64,000 nucleotides of DNA from Mangrovimonas sp. YM274 (GCF_030908385.1 NZ_CP133091.1:1594128-1658127), one strand, 5' to 3'; counted from the first letter of the stretch, positions 1 to 8,608 are shown. Numbers and translations: made by a program. The notes: generated from the sequence alone by a model not told the origin.

Positions 1-1488
1 CAAATTTTGCATCCTTGGCGTTTTCGAATGTATCGATGCCCTTATCTAAATTTTTGCGACCATTTAAATAGGCATATACACTACTGGCAACCTGTCTTTT
101 TTTCTGTATCAATCCAAGAGCTCCGCCCTGTGTCATCTTAGCCACTCCGTGGTCATCTATATAGGTGTTTTCATCTATATATTCTTCTATAATGGCATCA
201 AATTCATAGCGCTCTTGGGGGTATAATTCAACAATTTTGGTTTGGGGTTCTCTAACAGCTTGAGACCAATCTTGTGTGACCTCTTTTTTTCGAGTACGGG
301 AAAACACTTTGTTCAATTCGCTCATGTCAGAAATATCAAATTGTAATTGTACTCTGGTTTTTGGCAAATCGTTTTTTGTTTTCAAGTCGGTTATTATTTT
401 TTGGTAAAGAGGGATGTCCTTAAACAAATCTTTTACCAAAGATGTTTTCTCCCATTCAACAAGGTGTTCCTCTCCAGAGCTGTAATAAAGAGAAACTTCT
501 GCATTTTCTAAATCATGAGCTATGGTAGAGAAAGGTATATGTTTGTTGATTTGTGTGAGTGCTTTCACAAAAGGTCTATTTACGGCAATTTCGTTATGGA
601 ATGTAGAATATTCAGTGTATTTGTGTTCATCCAATAATTGTAAAAGATAGAAGAGATTTTGTTCACTAATCATTATTGGTGTCGCAGTAAGAAATACCAC
701 GGCATTAGCATGCTCAATGATTTTTTTTGTCCCTTTATGAGTTTGTGTGGTATGGTTTCTCAATCTGTGTGCCTCATCACAAAGCATGAAATCAAACTTA
801 ATGTTCTTCCTTTCCAATAACTCAAAAAGGGTTGGGGTTTTAGAAGGTTTTTTGTTATTAATTGATTTTGGCAAACGGATCTTCTCATAATTAACAATAG
901 CTTTAATAGTGCCATCGGCTCTTTGGATATCTTCAACTAAATCTTTGGAGCTTTCATATATTTTAAAATGAAAATTGAATTTTTCTTTAAGTTCTAATTG
1001 CCATTTTTCCTGCAAAGATTTTGGGCATACAATAAGTGCATTTCCCATTTCACGTCTTGCCATTAATTCCAACATAATATGACCTGCTTCTATGGTTTTT
1101 CCTAAACCAACCTCATCCGCAACAAGTATTCTGCGGTTTTCAGAGTTGATAAATTTCAACAGGGGTTTAAATTGGTAGGCTTTGAAAATGGTGTTGGAGG
1201 CCTTTAGAGAGGAGATGGTATTGTTGCTTGTATTTTTAATTTTAAAACTTGTATTGAGTTTAGCAAAGTCCTGGAATGTCCCAAAAATTCCTTGTCGCAA
1301 TCTTTCAAATGGATTGGTTAGATCAGTGTCTGGGATTAAGTTACTTTCCAAGCAATTTTTTATGCTGTTGTCAATATTAACACGATAAAGTTGTCTGCCT
1401 CGTGCAGGTGGGCAAACCTCCACAATGATTCCCTTTTCTTTAGAATTGACATGTATAACGGGGTCTCCAATTTGATATTTTGCCATAA
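1..1488 (-). CDS. SNF2/RapA-like DEAD/DEAH helicase, C-terminus cut by window edge
   Basis: Superfamily 2 ATPase of the SNF2/HepA (RapA) type, which moves along or remodels nucleic acid. About 496 codons are visible and the frame stays open to base 1, so the C-terminal helicase lobe is missing. Residues 1-50 look like a small beta-rich SH3/KOW-type domain. The Walker A is ADEVGLGKT (about 123-131), the DEAH box is at 237-240 and motif III TATP is at 267-270. The ADEVGLGKTIEAG form is typical of RapA-like enzymes rather than eukaryote-like chromatin remodelers. The ATG at 1486-1488 is the first Met before the conserved start of the protein. The gene lies alone at the edge of an integrase-linked accessory region, so a defence role is possible, but no partner gene is in view. 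Confidence 0.85.
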
Positions 1489-2316
1489 ATTTTAAAATTA
1501 TATAAGTGTAGGGTTGCCATGTTTGTGCCGTGCCATAAAACATAATTGCAGGTTTCTTTGTGTGAAATAAAGTATGAACTCAAGCGGGATGTATGAAAAC
1601 ACGGTGTTTTGTAATGTGTAGTACATTGTTGGTTGGGTTAGTACTACTAAAATAATAAAAAAGTCAGTAAAATTATACGGCTTCCCGTAATACTAATATA
1701 TACTCCTTGGTATTGTTTGAAAATTTATTGGTTGGCCTTTGCAGCATATGCAAAATTGGAGAGTTTTTACGTTTCTATATTGCAAAAATGTATTTAAACA
1801 TTTTGATAGGGAAGGAGTGTTTTGATGGAGATCTTCATAAATGGGTGATGTGAATAAGTCTATTTTCCTTTTTGAGTTTAAAAGGATACAACGATTGTTT
1901 CAACAGTTGGAACTTGATTTTTTAACAGTTTTGAATTGAGATTTTTTGATTTGTGGCAATATGTGAAATAACTTTTCATTGTCGTGCTTCATCAACCATT
2001 CCAACAGTAATGTTTATATGTTTTTTTTAATTCTTAACCACACTTGTTGTCAAATCAACAGTTCAATCAACAGCTCGATTGGTGATGGCAATTGTGGTCA
2101 AAAAACAGCTTTTTGGCTAATAATGGTTACAAACGTACCCAAATTTTGGGTCTTTGCCACGGTCGAACAACGATCGTTGCAACGTTTGAAAGCTCATTCT
2201 GCAACGGTTCAGATTGGAGCAGCAACGATCGTTGCAACGTTTAGAATAGTGTATTGTATAATCTGAAGAGAGGTTATTTATCCAAAATAAGATTTACACT
2301 TTTCGGGATAGCTTCA
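1489..2316. other. gene-poor AT-rich intergenic stretch
   Basis: About 830 bases lie between the helicase start and the nitrilase end. The only long open frame (1979-2266, plus) has low-complexity, cysteine- and asparagine-rich content with no recognisable domain, and I do not accept it as a gene. The stretch contains the palindromic direct repeat described separately and several loose CAACAGTT-like words around 1890-2110. I see no RNA gene that I can support. Confidence 0.6.
2168..2242. repeat. 20-base direct repeat with nested palindromes
   Basis: CAACGATCGTTGCAACGTTT occurs twice without mismatch, at 2168-2187 and 2223-2242, a period of 55 bases. Each copy holds the palindrome CAACGATCGTTG, extended to 14 bases in the second copy. 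It also contains the overlapping palindrome CGTTGCAACG. A partial copy (GCAACGGTT) lies between them. It could be an operator pair or recombinase binding sites; nothing in the sequence decides between these. Confidence 0.7.
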
Positions 2317-3363
2317 TTATAGTTCCATATCACTTCCATTTTCTTGTCTTTTGAGAATGTATGGCAAAGTAACTTCTTCATAAAATTTACGATATGGACC
2401 TGATAAAGCGGCTTTCCAGTTTTGGTGTTGTTCTTCTGTAAATTGAGGTATCCAGAATCTGTCGGGAATCGAGGGAGTTGATCCTTTAACTTTACCCATT
2501 TCGATGTCTCCCCAGATTATGCCTTCGCCATCTTCATAGGATAATTTCTTAATTACTTTACCATGACCATCAACAATCTTTGCTTCTCCCAAAAAATACA
2601 TGGTAGAGTTTATTGGTTCGTCTTCCCAGATATAGTTTTCGCTTACTTTCCCAACATGATTTGCATGTACCACGGGAACCCCAAGCAGAGTTGCGAAATC
2701 GGTAGGTGCATTTTGCAATAGGGCAAGGTGATTCTCATCAACTGATTGTTCGGGATCTTCAAATGCTGGCCAGCAAGAGCCTCCAATAACAAGATCTACC
2801 TTATCCAACATTCTTTTGGCCGTATCAGTGCGCAGATATTCCCAACATAAAGACACCCCAATAGTTCCAATTTCAGTCTCAAAAACTCCATCATCATCTC
2901 CTCCTGAGTAAAAACAATTTTCATGATAGGTTGGATAATCTTTATTGTGTACAAAATATTGGCCATCGGGGAATACGAGTACAAAACTATTATGTATTTC
3001 CTCTCCATGAAAGGCTAGAAAAGATCCTCCAATAATTCCGTTATATTCTTTAGAGAGCGACTTGAGAAGTTTCAATGATTTTCCTTCAAAAGGTTCTATG
3101 TCCTCCACTACCTTATTATTGAAAGGAAAACCAAAGCCAGGGGAGGTAAAGAACTCAGGAATTAGTACAAGGTCTGCGTCATTTTTAAAGGCTTTTCGGA
3201 TGTACTTTTCTGCATTCGCAAGATTATCATCAAATTGCCCCACCTTAACATTAAGTTGGATTGCAGCAACACGAATATTCTTTTTATTGGTACAACTCAT
3301 TGTTAGTGTTAATAGCATTGACATAAAAAGGCCAAGTCTCATACTTTTAAATCTTCTTTTCAT
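2317..3363 (-). CDS. carbon-nitrogen hydrolase (nitrilase family), lipoprotein
   Basis: Nitrilase-superfamily amidohydrolase that cleaves non-peptide C-N bonds; the substrate is not readable from sequence. The catalytic Glu-Lys-Cys triad is visible as E70 (IPEFF), K141 (HNKDY) and C173 (SLCWE). The N-terminus is a hydrophobic signal ending in a lipobox with Cys24 (LTMSC), so the enzyme should be secreted and lipid-anchored, which is unusual because most family members are cytoplasmic. The length (348) is normal for the fold plus a signal and a C-terminal extension. Met8 is an alternative start that still leaves a signal peptide. The gene stands alone, separated by 286 bases from the zinc-ribbon gene upstream. 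Confidence 0.85.
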   Translation of the reverse strand: MKRRFKSMRLGLFMSMLLTLTMSCTNKKNIRVAAIQLNVKVGQFDDNLANAEKYIRKAFKNDADLVLIPEFFTSPGFGFPFNNKVVEDIEPFEGKSLKLLKSLSKEYNGIIGGSFLAFHGEEIHNSFVLVFPDGQYFVHNKDYPTYHENCFYSGGDDDGVFETEIGTIGVSLCWEYLRTDTAKRMLDKVDLVIGGSCWPAFEDPEQSVDENHLALLQNAPTDFATLLGVPVVHANHVGKVSENYIWEDEPINSTMYFLGEAKIVDGHGKVIKKLSYEDGEGIIWGDIEMGKVKGSTPSIPDRFWIPQFTEEQHQNWKAALSGPYRKFYEEVTLPYILKRQENGSDMEL

Positions 3364-3574
3364 TTTAGTTGGTTTTTGTCTGCTTTATAATTAGATCGGA
3401 AAGAGTTATCTCTTACAATATAAGTAATATCGAAAAAACATCTAAAGGAAATTAATCCCATCATATAATGAGTATGCATTTTCTAAGTCATGTTTTTATG
3501 TCAATCTTGTATGAAAATGACTTTGTTTTTTTAGTGAAGTAGGGTGTCGGTTGAATAGGTCTCTCTAGGTTAAT

Positions 3575-3604
3575 TAAAAAAAGCCAAATCATTACTTGGC
3601 TTTT
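3575..3604 (-). terminator. rho-independent terminator after the zinc-ribbon gene
   Basis: Stem AAAAGCCAA / TTGGCTTTT with an 8-base loop, followed on the minus strand by a run of T. It lies about 45 bases downstream of the stop of the 3650-4081 gene. Confidence 0.75.
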
Positions 3605-3649
3605 GGAGATATAATAGAAGTTTTTCTAAGAAAGAGCTTAAGAGTTAAA

Positions 3650-4081
3650 TCAATGTTTCAACCAAGGAGCAGGAGCCCTATAAACAATTTCTTGTGTTTC
3701 CATATCGTAAAACGGCTTTTTGCCATCTGGAGAGGAGGGGTGATTTTTTATTGGGTGGTATTTTCCTTTAATGCGAGCTAGCAATACGTCCAAATCCCCT
3801 TTTGTGGCTTTTCTCTGTTGTTCAGGAGTCAGTAGTGCTTTTAGTCCATCATAGGTTGCAGCACCCGCAGCGGCATTTCCAACTCCCGCAATACTCATTG
3901 ATTCTACCTTCTGCTTTTTCTCCTCCTTAGGTTCGTTTGAGATGACCTCAGTTGTAGGTTTTGATTGCTTTGCATGATGGGCCTTTGAGCGACAAGAATT
4001 ACTGCAAAACTTTTGAGCGCGTCTTCTTTTTGGGGTATATTCCTTGTGGCAATAGTTACAGATATAAAATTCGTTTTCCAA
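3650..4081 (-). CDS. small zinc-ribbon protein of unknown function
   Basis: I do not recognise the family. The N-terminus carries a treble-clef or zinc-ribbon-like motif, C8-x2-C11 and C26-x3-C30, inside a very basic stretch (KRRRAQKFC), suggesting nucleic-acid binding. Residues 45-75 are charged and probably disordered. The middle has a small Gly/Ala-rich hydrophobic segment (VGNAAAGAATYDGL) that might be a weak membrane or packing segment. The C-terminus (LLARIKGKYHPIKNHP) is basic. The gene is on the same strand as the upstream 4208-4876 gene and the integrase, so it is likely cargo or an accessory of the same element. Confidence 0.6.
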   Translation of the reverse strand: MENEFYICNYCHKEYTPKRRRAQKFCSNSCRSKAHHAKQSKPTTEVISNEPKEEKKQKVESMSIAGVGNAAAGAATYDGLKALLTPEQQRKATKGDLDVLLARIKGKYHPIKNHPSSPDGKKPFYDMETQEIVYRAPAPWLKH

Positions 4082-4150
4082 TGAATTAAGCGTTAAATGA
4101 ACGTTCGTTTGACGTATATTTTTTGTTTTTTCAGTTTGAACTGTTGATGC

Positions 4151-4168
4151 TGACTACATTTGTAGTCA
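4151..4168. repeat. perfect inverted repeat between element genes
   Basis: TGACTACA-TT-TGTAGTCA, eight paired bases around a 2-base centre, sits in the 126-base gap between the two unknown element genes. There is no T run on the minus (transcribed) side, so it looks more like a protein-binding palindrome than a terminator for these genes. Confidence 0.5.
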
Positions 4169-4207
4169 TTTTTGTATTGGCAATCATGATAACAATTGTA
4201 CTCATAT

Positions 4208-4876
4208 TTAATAGAGAACATTAAAAACAGTTTCCAACAACATCTTATCGACTTCTTCATCCGTGATCAATTCCGTTTTCTTTTTTCGAGGTTTTGGACT
4301 CTTCTTGATTGGAGGTGTTGGAGCATGTAATTTTGGAACGGTCACCTTAAAATTAGGAGAGGCCATTTGAGCTTTTATATTATCCGTGAACTTTTTTATT
4401 CGTTCTCGTGTTTTAGGGTTGCCATATTTTTGTAGGATAATGCTTCGGTGGTCTTCGAAAAGCTGCCTTTGGATTGCAAAAAGTTCTACAATGGTTTCAC
4501 TTGGTAAATGGATACACTCATGAATGTTATCGTGCATCCATTGTGATAGCATTGTAAAGGAATCCAAATGTTCCCAATATTTTAAGAACAAATGCTCAAA
4601 TTGGGTATTACCCAAAGCTTCTTTTGCATCTAAAAGGACAAAAACATTTTCTTCGAATACGGCACTCTTTTCAAGGAGTGTATATTTTTCAAATCTTGCT
4701 GGGTCAACAGAGGTTTTTCTGTCTCTGTCCATAAAAGCAACTGTGTTTATATCTTGTTTTGGAACAATATCTCTGTAAATGGAATCCTGTATAAAATCAT
4801 AAAGGATTTCGGGCACATAGAAGATAAAAAGCCTTGTGATGTTATTTTTTATGGTTTCAAAAATACTATTGGTCAT
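4208..4876 (-). CDS. unknown protein coupled to the integrase
   Basis: No family recognised. The protein is predicted soluble and mostly alpha-helical, 222 residues, ending in a very basic linker (KKSPKPRKKKTE) and a short helical tail. I chose the ATG at 4874-4876 (MTNSIF...) instead of the longer frame to 4924, because the extra 16 residues lie wholly inside the integrase gene and look non-native. With this start the gene overlaps the 3' end of the integrase (stop at 4866) by 11 bases, implying translational coupling. A role with the integrase, such as a directionality factor, a DNA-binding accessory or simple cargo, is a guess. Confidence 0.6.
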   Translation of the reverse strand: MTNSIFETIKNNITRLFIFYVPEILYDFIQDSIYRDIVPKQDINTVAFMDRDRKTSVDPARFEKYTLLEKSAVFEENVFVLLDAKEALGNTQFEHLFLKYWEHLDSFTMLSQWMHDNIHECIHLPSETIVELFAIQRQLFEDHRSIILQKYGNPKTRERIKKFTDNIKAQMASPNFKVTVPKLHAPTPPIKKSPKPRKKKTELITDEEVDKMLLETVFNVLY

Positions 4877-6329
4877 TTGCCTTTTGTAACAAGTGTGAAT
4901 AGTCATTAGGTAGGGAAGCATCAATATCCCTTAAATATTTTTCCAAAGCATCCATGGTTGTATGTCCTGTAATCTCCATTAAGGCGCTTTTTGCTGCAAA
5001 CGGAGTAGAATTCTTAACCAGTGCTCTGTAGAGTTGCGTAATAAATGTATGTCTGAAACTATAGAGTCCATAATTGCTGTCCAATCCAAAATGTCTTTTT
5101 ACAGCCTTAAAGCGCTTGGAGAAATTATCTCTTCTATTGGTTTCCGAAGCATCCCATTCAGCCCCAATGGCATCGGGTGTGAACAAATAGTGTTCTGGAT
5201 CCATGTTTGATAGGTCTGGTAGATCAGCAATCAAAATTTCAGGGATCAATTTGGTCTTGAAAACCTTGTTTTTTGCTTCAAATTGAAGTGTTTTACTTTT
5301 TAGGTTGATGTCCTTAATCTTTAATCGATTTACTTCAATAGGCCTTAAAAAGTTATAGGAAACAAATTTTATGTACAATAATAATATAGGATCGTATTTC
5401 TCCAAATATTCAAAAATAGCTTCCTGCTTTTCTTTGGTATAGGTCTTGTTTCGGTTGGGCTTTGTTTTCATCACAGGAATTTTTTTCATCGGATTGGAAA
5501 TGATGATGTCATTGTCTTCCAAAAGCTGCATGATGCTGCTAAGATTTAACCTGTAATTGTTTCGGTTTCTCGAACTGGATGTTAAAAGGATATGGTTTAA
5601 AAAGTCCATAGCCACTTTTTTGTTGACCTGATCAATGGTTTTGATCTTTGGGCGGTTTTCCTCAATCCATTTGATGAAAATGTTCACAGAGTAGGAGTAG
5701 CCCTGTAAGGTGGCAGGTTTTACAATCTTACCTTTTAGTTCCATCCCAAAATTAAGGGCCTCCTTTACAGTCATTACCTTTTCTTCTTCCTCAAAGGTTT
5801 CATTCGGAGCTTCAATTTGAGGAACGGGACCTTCTTCTTTAGGTTCAGCTATAGGTTGTGAAATTACCTCAGTTTTTTCTTCCTTTTCTAATTTTGGAGC
5901 GGTTTCAGGAAGGATTGGTTTATCCTCTGGTTGTATTTCTTCAATAGGTTTTGGTGGAGCAGGAGCATTCAGAACCTTTATGCCTGGATTTTTCGACTGA
6001 AATAATGCCGTGTTATCAGCAAAAGGATTGTAGCCCTGTCTTAAAAGTTTCAAAAGTCTTATCCTGTATTTCGAGAGTACCGCCAGTCGGTCTTCTTTGG
6101 TTTTGTAGAGGTGGGCAGTTCCATAAATGTTTTTCATTCTTTGGAGTTTGCCCGTTTCTGGGTTGCGATACGAAAAATAGACATACCATCTTTTCTTGAG
6201 GTCGCCTTTTGCATCGTAGATTTTTGGGGTGGAAAAATTGGTTTTGTGTGCCAAATTGTGTTCTAAATCGTGTGCGAAATTGTGTTCACTTTCGTGTTCA
6301 AATGTAAGGATTTCATTTAATGTGGACAT
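4866..6329 (-). CDS. tyrosine recombinase/integrase
   Basis: Phage-type site-specific recombinase. Residues 33-115 look like an arm-type DNA-binding domain (KRWYVYFSYRNPETGKLQR). Residues 118-185 form a long Pro/Glu-rich linker, 190-290 the core-binding helices and 295-480 the catalytic domain. Catalytic residues visible are R329 (FLRP), R426 with H427 (YSFRHTF), H456 (TGHTT) and nucleophile Y465 (LEKYL). The usual first His of the HxxR box is Tyr423, a substitution that does not by itself imply inactivity. The first 30 residues are His/Glu/Asn-rich with an internal quasi-repeat (EHNFAHDLEHNLAHKTNF). The start codon lies 55 bases beyond the 3' end of tRNA-Met, the classical position for an element integrated in a tRNA. 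Confidence 0.92.
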   Translation of the reverse strand: MSTLNEILTFEHESEHNFAHDLEHNLAHKTNFSTPKIYDAKGDLKKRWYVYFSYRNPETGKLQRMKNIYGTAHLYKTKEDRLAVLSKYRIRLLKLLRQGYNPFADNTALFQSKNPGIKVLNAPAPPKPIEEIQPEDKPILPETAPKLEKEEKTEVISQPIAEPKEEGPVPQIEAPNETFEEEEKVMTVKEALNFGMELKGKIVKPATLQGYSYSVNIFIKWIEENRPKIKTIDQVNKKVAMDFLNHILLTSSSRNRNNYRLNLSSIMQLLEDNDIIISNPMKKIPVMKTKPNRNKTYTKEKQEAIFEYLEKYDPILLLYIKFVSYNFLRPIEVNRLKIKDINLKSKTLQFEAKNKVFKTKLIPEILIADLPDLSNMDPEHYLFTPDAIGAEWDASETNRRDNFSKRFKAVKRHFGLDSNYGLYSFRHTFITQLYRALVKNSTPFAAKSALMEITGHTTMDALEKYLRDIDASLPNDYSHLLQKANDQ

Positions 6330-6362
6330 AAAAAAAACGGTTTAGAGTGAACTAAACCGTTT
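6330..6362 (-). terminator. terminator of tRNA-Met abutting the integrase start
   Basis: An 11-bp perfect stem (AAACGGTTTAG / CTAAACCGTTT, 6-base loop) is followed on the minus strand by eight T residues. The T run ends one base before the integrase ATG at 6329. Read from the tRNA, this is a standard intrinsic terminator. Confidence 0.8.
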
Positions 6363-6384
6363 GTTTATGGGGGATTTCTCCTTG

Positions 6385-6458
6385 TAGCGAGGACGAGATT
6401 TGAACTCGTGACCTCTGGGTTATGAATCCAACGCTCTAACCAACTGAGCTACCTCGCC
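6385..6458 (-). tRNA. tRNA-Met (CAU)
   Basis: A 74-base cloverleaf on the minus strand. Acceptor GGCGAGG pairs with CCTCGCT plus discriminator A. The D arm is GCTC...GAGC, the anticodon loop is TTCATAA with anticodon CAT, and the T arm is ACGAG TTCAAAT CTCGT. No CCA is encoded. The A-C pair at the base of the anticodon loop is common in this tRNA in the group. The CAU anticodon could also be read after lysidine modification as Ile2, but the overall sequence resembles elongator Met. It is probably the target site of the neighbouring integrase. Confidence 0.93.
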
Positions 6459-6482
6459 ATTCTTGTTTTGCTTTCGCGGGTG

Positions 6483-6512
6483 CAAATATATAAACAAATT
6501 TAGTTTCCACAA
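6483..6512 (-). promoter_or_regulatory. Bacteroidota-type promoter of tRNA-Met
   Basis: On the minus strand a TTG (6510-6512) is separated by exactly 19 bases from TATATTTG (6483-6490), fitting TAnnTTTG. The tRNA begins 25 bases downstream. Confidence 0.75.
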
Positions 6513-6598
6513 GAAAAAATGTATTAAATTATTTTTTTAATTTTTGTTTTAAACTATCCAATTAATGTATATATTGAGCGTGATAATAATGTTTATAT

Positions 6599-6991
6599 AT
6601 GGAAGAAAAAATTAAGTTAGAAATAGAATTCCCTATCCACGCCTCGCCCCAATTGTTGTACCAATATATATCAACGCCTTCAGGTTTGTCCGAGTGGTTT
6701 GCCGACAATGTAAACTCTAGAGGGGAGATATTCACTTTTATTTGGGATGATAGTGAGGAGAAAGCTAAAATGTTGAGCAAGAAGAGTGGGGAGCGCATCA
6801 AATTTAGATGGCTCAATGATGATGCAGATAATGCCTCTTATTTTTTTGAAATCAAAATACAAGTTGATGAGATTACTAAAGATGTGTCATTGATTATTAC
6901 CGATTTTATAGAAGAAGATGAAATGGATGAAGCCAAAATGCTTTGGGAAAACCAGATATCAGATTTAAAACATGTTTTGGGTTCAGCCTAG
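6599..6991 (+). CDS. START-like (AHSA1/SRPBCC-fold) domain protein
   Basis: A 130-residue single-domain protein with the helix-grip fold pattern. It opens KIKLEIEFPIHASPQLLYQYIS, then WFADNV and FTFIWDDSEEKAKML, and ends in a long amphipathic helix (KMLWENQISDLKHVL). Related proteins are found throughout the Flavobacteria, but no substrate is established. The gene is monocistronic: it follows the divergent tRNA region and ends at the hairpin at 7021. Confidence 0.8.
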   Translation: MEEKIKLEIEFPIHASPQLLYQYISTPSGLSEWFADNVNSRGEIFTFIWDDSEEKAKMLSKKSGERIKFRWLNDDADNASYFFEIKIQVDEITKDVSLIITDFIEEDEMDEAKMLWENQISDLKHVLGSA

Positions 6992-7020
6992 ACTAACAGT
7001 AATATAAGTTATATATTTGT

Positions 7021-7046
7021 CCCGATTTTTAATCGGGACTTTTTTT
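7021..7046 (+). terminator. intrinsic terminator after the START-like gene
   Basis: CCCGATT / AATCGGG stem with a 3-base loop, then AC and seven T. The T run ends directly before the ATG of the aminotransferase at 7047, so that gene has almost no leader of its own unless it starts inside or upstream of the hairpin. Confidence 0.75.
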
Positions 7047-7895
7047 ATGATCAATTTAAACGGAACACTTCAGGAAGAAACACAATTCAATCTATCCATA
7101 AACAATAGAGGGTACCAATTTGGAGATGCTCTTTTTGAGACCTTAAAGGTAGTACATGGTAAAATTCTATTTTTGGAAGATCATTATTTTAGGTTAATGG
7201 CTTCCATGCGCATTTTACGAATGGAAATCCCTATGGAATTTACAATGGAGTTTCTTCAAGATGAAATTTTAAAGACCGTTGAAGCAAATAACCTTACAAA
7301 CCAACCGGCTAGGGTAAGATTTACGGTAGACAGGGGAGAAGGAGGAAAGTACACACCGTTGCACAAAAAGATTACATATAATGTAATTGCAGAGCCATTG
7401 GATACGCCTTTTTACTCTATCGATACCGAAAAGGCATACGAAGTAGATTTGTTTAAAGATTATTATGTCGCTCCAGGCCTGTTGAGTACGTTAAAGACCA
7501 ATAACAAAATTATCAATGTCTTGGGAAGTGTATATGCGGAAGAAAATCAATTGCAAAATTGCCTCTTATTGAATACCGAAAAGCAAGTAGTAGAGGCCCT
7601 TAATGGAAATCTGTTTTTGGTGAAAGGCGACAAAATTAAGTCACCACCATTACAAGATGGCTGTTTAAAAGGCATTTTGAGAAAGCAAATTATAGAATTG
7701 CTCTTGACCATGGGCGATTATGAGTTCTCGGAAGCTTCAATTTCACCTTTTGAACTGCAAAAAGCAGACGAACTATTTGTTACCAATGTTATTACAGGAA
7801 TTCAACCCGTAACAAAGTACAGGAAGAAAATCTTTGGCAATACCATAGCGCGTATTTTAGTTGAAAAGCTAAATGTAAAAATCAGGCTATCTTAA
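7047..7895 (+). CDS. class IV aminotransferase (PLP fold type IV)
   Basis: Fold-type IV PLP enzyme of the branched-chain aminotransferase, D-amino-acid aminotransferase and aminodeoxychorismate lyase group. Visible signatures are NNRGYQFGDALFETLK near residue 20 and the PLP lysine K150 in TLKTNNKIINVL, with the KxxN spacing of the family. The length (282) is typical. Nothing I can see separates BCAT from PabC activity; no folate or branched-chain genes adjoin. I place the start at the ATG at 7047; a TTG-initiated frame from 7017 would run through the terminator hairpin and is unlikely. Confidence 0.85.
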   Translation: MINLNGTLQEETQFNLSINNRGYQFGDALFETLKVVHGKILFLEDHYFRLMASMRILRMEIPMEFTMEFLQDEILKTVEANNLTNQPARVRFTVDRGEGGKYTPLHKKITYNVIAEPLDTPFYSIDTEKAYEVDLFKDYYVAPGLLSTLKTNNKIINVLGSVYAEENQLQNCLLLNTEKQVVEALNGNLFLVKGDKIKSPPLQDGCLKGILRKQIIELLLTMGDYEFSEASISPFELQKADELFVTNVITGIQPVTKYRKKIFGNTIARILVEKLNVKIRLS

Positions 7896-8452
7896 TTATA
7901 ACTTGGATTTTCGGGGGCGTTGGACCAAATGCAGTACTCGCCTCCAAATTCTATCATTTTTTCTTTCCAAAAACTGTCTCCGCTTTTCTTGATAAGCTCA
8001 TTTCTATAAACGTTCTCCGATACCACCCAAGAGCTGGAATGTAATTCTCTGTCCAATTGGCTAGGTTCCCACCCCGAATAGCCTAGGAAAAACCTAATAT
8101 CCGAATCGACTAGTTGTCCACTGTTTAACAAGCCCAAGACAATCTCAAAATTGCCGCCCCAATAAATTCCATTCGATATCTCTATACTGTCCGGAATGAG
8201 TTCCGGGACCTTATGGATAAAGTAGAGGTTGTCCTGTTCTACAGGGCCACCGTTGAACACCTTGATGTTTGCATCGGTTTCTGTAATGAGGTCCCCCAAT
8301 GTGTACGGAAGTGGCTTATTCAATATAAAGCCAATGGAGCCTTGTTCAGTGTGGTCGGCTAGTAAAATTACAGACCTATTGAAAGACATGTCTCCAATAA
8401 TAGATGGTTCGGCCACTAACAAGTGACCTTTTTTTGGTTGAAGTGTAATCAT
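7892..8452 (-). CDS. YqgE/AlgH family protein
   Basis: Conserved bacterial protein of unknown biochemical role (AlgH was named for an effect on alginate genes). Family marks are LLVAEP near the N-terminus, RSVILLADHTEQGSIGFILN, the FNGGPV turn, and RFFLGYSGWEPSQLDREL. With the ATG at 8452 the length is 186, the usual size; the frame can extend to 8503 but the added residues do not fit. The 3' end overlaps the end of the convergent aminotransferase by four bases. Confidence 0.9.
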   Translation of the reverse strand: MITLQPKKGHLLVAEPSIIGDMSFNRSVILLADHTEQGSIGFILNKPLPYTLGDLITETDANIKVFNGGPVEQDNLYFIHKVPELIPDSIEISNGIYWGGNFEIVLGLLNSGQLVDSDIRFFLGYSGWEPSQLDRELHSSSWVVSENVYRNELIKKSGDSFWKEKMIEFGGEYCIWSNAPENPSYN

Positions 8453-8532
8453 AGCAGTATGATTTATCATAAATCTAAAACTTATTTTTTTAAAAACCAA
8501 CAAAATCTACAACTAACCACTTTACCGTAAAA

Positions 8533-8560
8533 AAAAACTCACTTGACAAGTGAGTTTTTA
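8533..8560 (-). terminator. terminator downstream of HU
   Basis: ACTCACT / AGTGAGT stem with a 5-base loop, flanked by A runs on one side and T runs on the other. It can act in both directions. It separates the hup gene from yqgE. Confidence 0.75.
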
Positions 8561-8608
8561 AAATATAAGTTATAAAAAGACTAAAATAATTTTTTAGTGC
8601 TTTTGGTT

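Noticed and set aside
1979..2266. 95-codon open frame on the plus strand
   Set aside because: Low-complexity composition, no domain, and it contains the palindromic direct repeat in its coding sequence; no promoter or conserved start seen.
3062..3394. 110-codon frame opposite the nitrilase
   Set aside because: Antisense shadow of a well-supported gene with catalytic residues on the other strand.
6335..6362. integrase attachment core
   Set aside because: The inverted repeat is well explained as the tRNA terminator; crossover is more likely within the tRNA 3' end.
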